From contig OZ037911.1 of assembly GCA_964035575.1 (NCBI GenBank), positions 558,001 through 622,000 of the forward strand: a stretch of 64,000 nucleotides of DNA, in the 5' to 3' direction. The first letter of the stretch is position 1. Each line of letters opens with the position of its first letter. The position numbers were made by a program, and so were the translations under genes. This DNA is from Rhynchopus sp. YZ270_cl-10 (taxonomy: Eukaryota; Euglenozoa; Diplonemea; Diplonemida; Diplonemidae). Positions 62,619 to 64,000 of this stretch are shown one piece after another. The notes below the pieces were generated by a model, which ran no database searches, was not told the DNA's origin, and worked only from the letters and a program-made list of their open reading frames with translations.

Positions 62619-64000
62619 CTAATCTGTGTTTTTCCTTATTTTTTTCCCCGTCAGTGTCTTAATCTTTTGACCAGTAGTTGTCGAGTGACAGTTGCGCTTC
62701 CTGGATTCCACGTGCGGGTGATTCACAACTACAGTTCCACTCAGAGGACCGAAGTATGCGTGGAAGTTGTCTGGACCCACCACTGCACAATCAATGATGT
62801 CTTTAGGTATCTTCTTCTTCTCTGCTACCGGGTGCTGGGAGATCATGATGAATGCGTCTCCTCTGCTCACAGACTTTTTCATTTCGTCGGAACGTGGAGC
62901 TGACTGATTGTTTGAGGCATTGGGACTTTCTGACTTACACTTACACTGTGCAACCTCATTGAAGTGTTCACCATCATTGCTACGTTTCAGGCGGCAGAAG
63001 AAGTCACCGGCAGGTGCATCACTGGCATTCAGTATTGTGTAGTTATGGATGTCTTCTGAGGATGTTGTGAGCGTCCGCTTCTGCCCTTCAGTAGGTTGGG
63101 TGCACAGCTTCACTTTCCATTCCCCCCTTGCAGTTGGGCGTTTTTGCTTCCTTGTCTTTGGTGCTGCCTCAGCACAACTTTTTGTGCTAATCTTCTTTGG
63201 AGATGCCGCCAGCTGCATCGGCATTTTCATCACCTTCGTGTCACCACCTTTCAGCCAATCGGCTCCAGCGTGGAGGTCTTTTAAGGCTATGTTGTCTTCA
63301 CACACCTGAGACCTGATGCAGCGTACTGATGCAGCAAATTGCTCAAACGCATCAGAACCCTCATAATATGGTCTCCATGTGCTCAGAACACTACTGTGGT
63401 TGCGATAAATAAGCATGAGGAGTGCTGAGATGTGCAGCGGGTACCATGGATCTGGTCGTCCCATTCCTTCGTTCAGGTCAGAGGGGTGGATTTTGACAAG
63501 ACCGACACGGGTCAGATATTCGCAAGTTACATTCCCGATCTCCTCGTTCAATCGGAACCTTCCATCACCTGTCAGGGTGCGCTGAAGCAGAAATGCAACA
63601 AGGTCAGGGCTCAAGTCGTCAAGTTCGTATCTATCTTCCAACGCAGCAGCAGCTGACGTAAACACATCAGAAAGTGTCGATGAGGTGTCCTTCACAAGAA
63701 ACTCCAGTGTCCGTGGGTGCTCTCCGAAAAGTCGAATAAATGCCTCCTCATGTTCTAGCACAACGCTGTTCTGGATCTCTTCTGGCATCCTGGTCATTGT
63801 AGGTGGTGTGACCAGCAGCTTCAGGGCCAAAGAGCTATCCTCGAACAGCTTGTGCATTATTATGGAAGTGCTTGAGGAGCAGGCTGCAAACACCCGAGGT
63901 GCACAAAGTATGGCACCGGACAGAGTACTATACACCTCCCGCATGTAACTCGTCTTATACAACTCATTGAAGTCCACTGCTCTCCTTGGGATTGGGTCCA
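62619..64000 (-). CDS. Unrecognised protein, right-edge gene (5' end at or beyond the edge)
   Basis: About 460 residues visible; the frame stays open to the right edge. The last seven bases there read TGGACCC on the minus strand, so an ATG could lie exactly at the border (giving MDPIPRRAVDFNELYKTSYM). Residues to about 230 look globular and helical (EEIQNSVVLEHEEAFIRLFG, LSPDLVAFLLQRTLTGDGRF, WYPLHISALLMLIYRNHSSV). The C-terminal half is basic and hydrophilic (KTRKQKRPTARGEWKVKLC) and ends KIKTLTGKKIRKNTD. I do not recognise the family. The N-terminal piece is duplicated at 62218-62301, suggesting a multicopy family. No TM or signal segment. Confidence 0.6.
   Translation of the reverse strand, partial: DPIPRRAVDFNELYKTSYMREVYSTLSGAILCAPRVFAACSSSTSIIMHKLFEDSSLALKLLVTPPTMTRMPEEIQNSVVLEHEEAFIRLFGEHPRTLEFLVKDTSSTLSDVFTSAAAALEDRYELDDLSPDLVAFLLQRTLTGDGRFRLNEEIGNVTCEYLTRVGLVKIHPSDLNEGMGRPDPWYPLHISALLMLIYRNHSSVLSTWRPYYEGSDAFEQFAASVRCIRSQVCEDNIALKDLHAGADWLKGGDTKVMKMPMQLAASPKKISTKSCAEAAPKTRKQKRPTARGEWKVKLCTQPTEGQKRTLTTSSEDIHNYTILNASDAPAGDFFCRLKRSNDGEHFNEVAQCKCKSESPNASNNQSAPRSDEMKKSVSRGDAFIMISQHPVAEKKKIPKDIIDCAVVGPDNFHAYFGPLSGTVVVNHPHVESRKRNCHSTTTGQKIKTLTGKKIRKNTD

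Overview
The window is nuclear DNA from a eukaryotic microbe (protist). Evidence: spliceosomal introns whose 5' splice sites are nearly all GTATG-N, mitochondrial proteins encoded with N-terminal leaders (an ATP12-like F1-ATPase assembly factor and a 10-kDa chaperonin), autophagy (PROPPIN/Atg18), a kinesin-binding protein (KBP/KIFBP) and an SLC44 choline-transporter-like protein. Coding segments are clearly more GC-rich than the spacers, which are AT-rich and full of A, T, G and C homopolymers. I cannot name the species. No prokaryotic operon, no virus-like or LTR element and no transposase gene was recognised.

Every gene I can support (about 14) lies on the minus strand, spaced 1 to 10 kb apart. 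Most are preceded by a long C/T-rich tract on the coding strand and start in an A-rich context often reading ACAATG. Such one-way arrays are typical of euglenozoans and dinoflagellates, so the layout points there without proving it.

Regions from left to right. 1-5 kb: two tandem, almost identical amino-acid/polyamine permease genes, with an LSU rRNA fragment at the duplication joint. 5-12.4 kb: gene-free spacer full of short hairpin repeats. 12.4-16.3 kb: an unrecognised gene, a cysteine-rich secreted protein and a stray 3' exon. 16.6-19.85 kb: a 3.3-kb element with long palindromic terminal repeats and nested smaller elements. 20-25.6 kb: a choline-kinase-like pseudokinase, an unrecognised Pro/Gly-rich protein and an HSL-type alpha/beta hydrolase. 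26.9-29.6 kb: the three-exon KBP gene. 29.6-40 kb: repeat-dominated DNA (foldback element, MITEs, exact 260-bp tandem duplication, about 490 bp of pure ACTGT satellite). 40-45.4 kb: a WD40 protein, an LSU rRNA fragment, and ATP12. 45.4-51.3 kb: spacer with a hAT-like and a Tc1/mariner-like element. 51.3-54.2 kb: PROPPIN, a degenerate LSU rRNA fragment and Cpn10. 57.5-61.5 kb: the four-exon SLC44 gene. 62.2-64 kb: an unrecognised gene reaching the right edge, and a short paralogous first exon downstream of it.

The genes do not form one pathway; they are ordinary housekeeping and membrane functions. The remarkable part is the non-coding DNA. It holds several families of very short stem-loop repeats in which both stem arms change together while the loop is kept, one palindrome family placed just upstream of three genes, and dispersed pieces of the 3' end of LSU rRNA.
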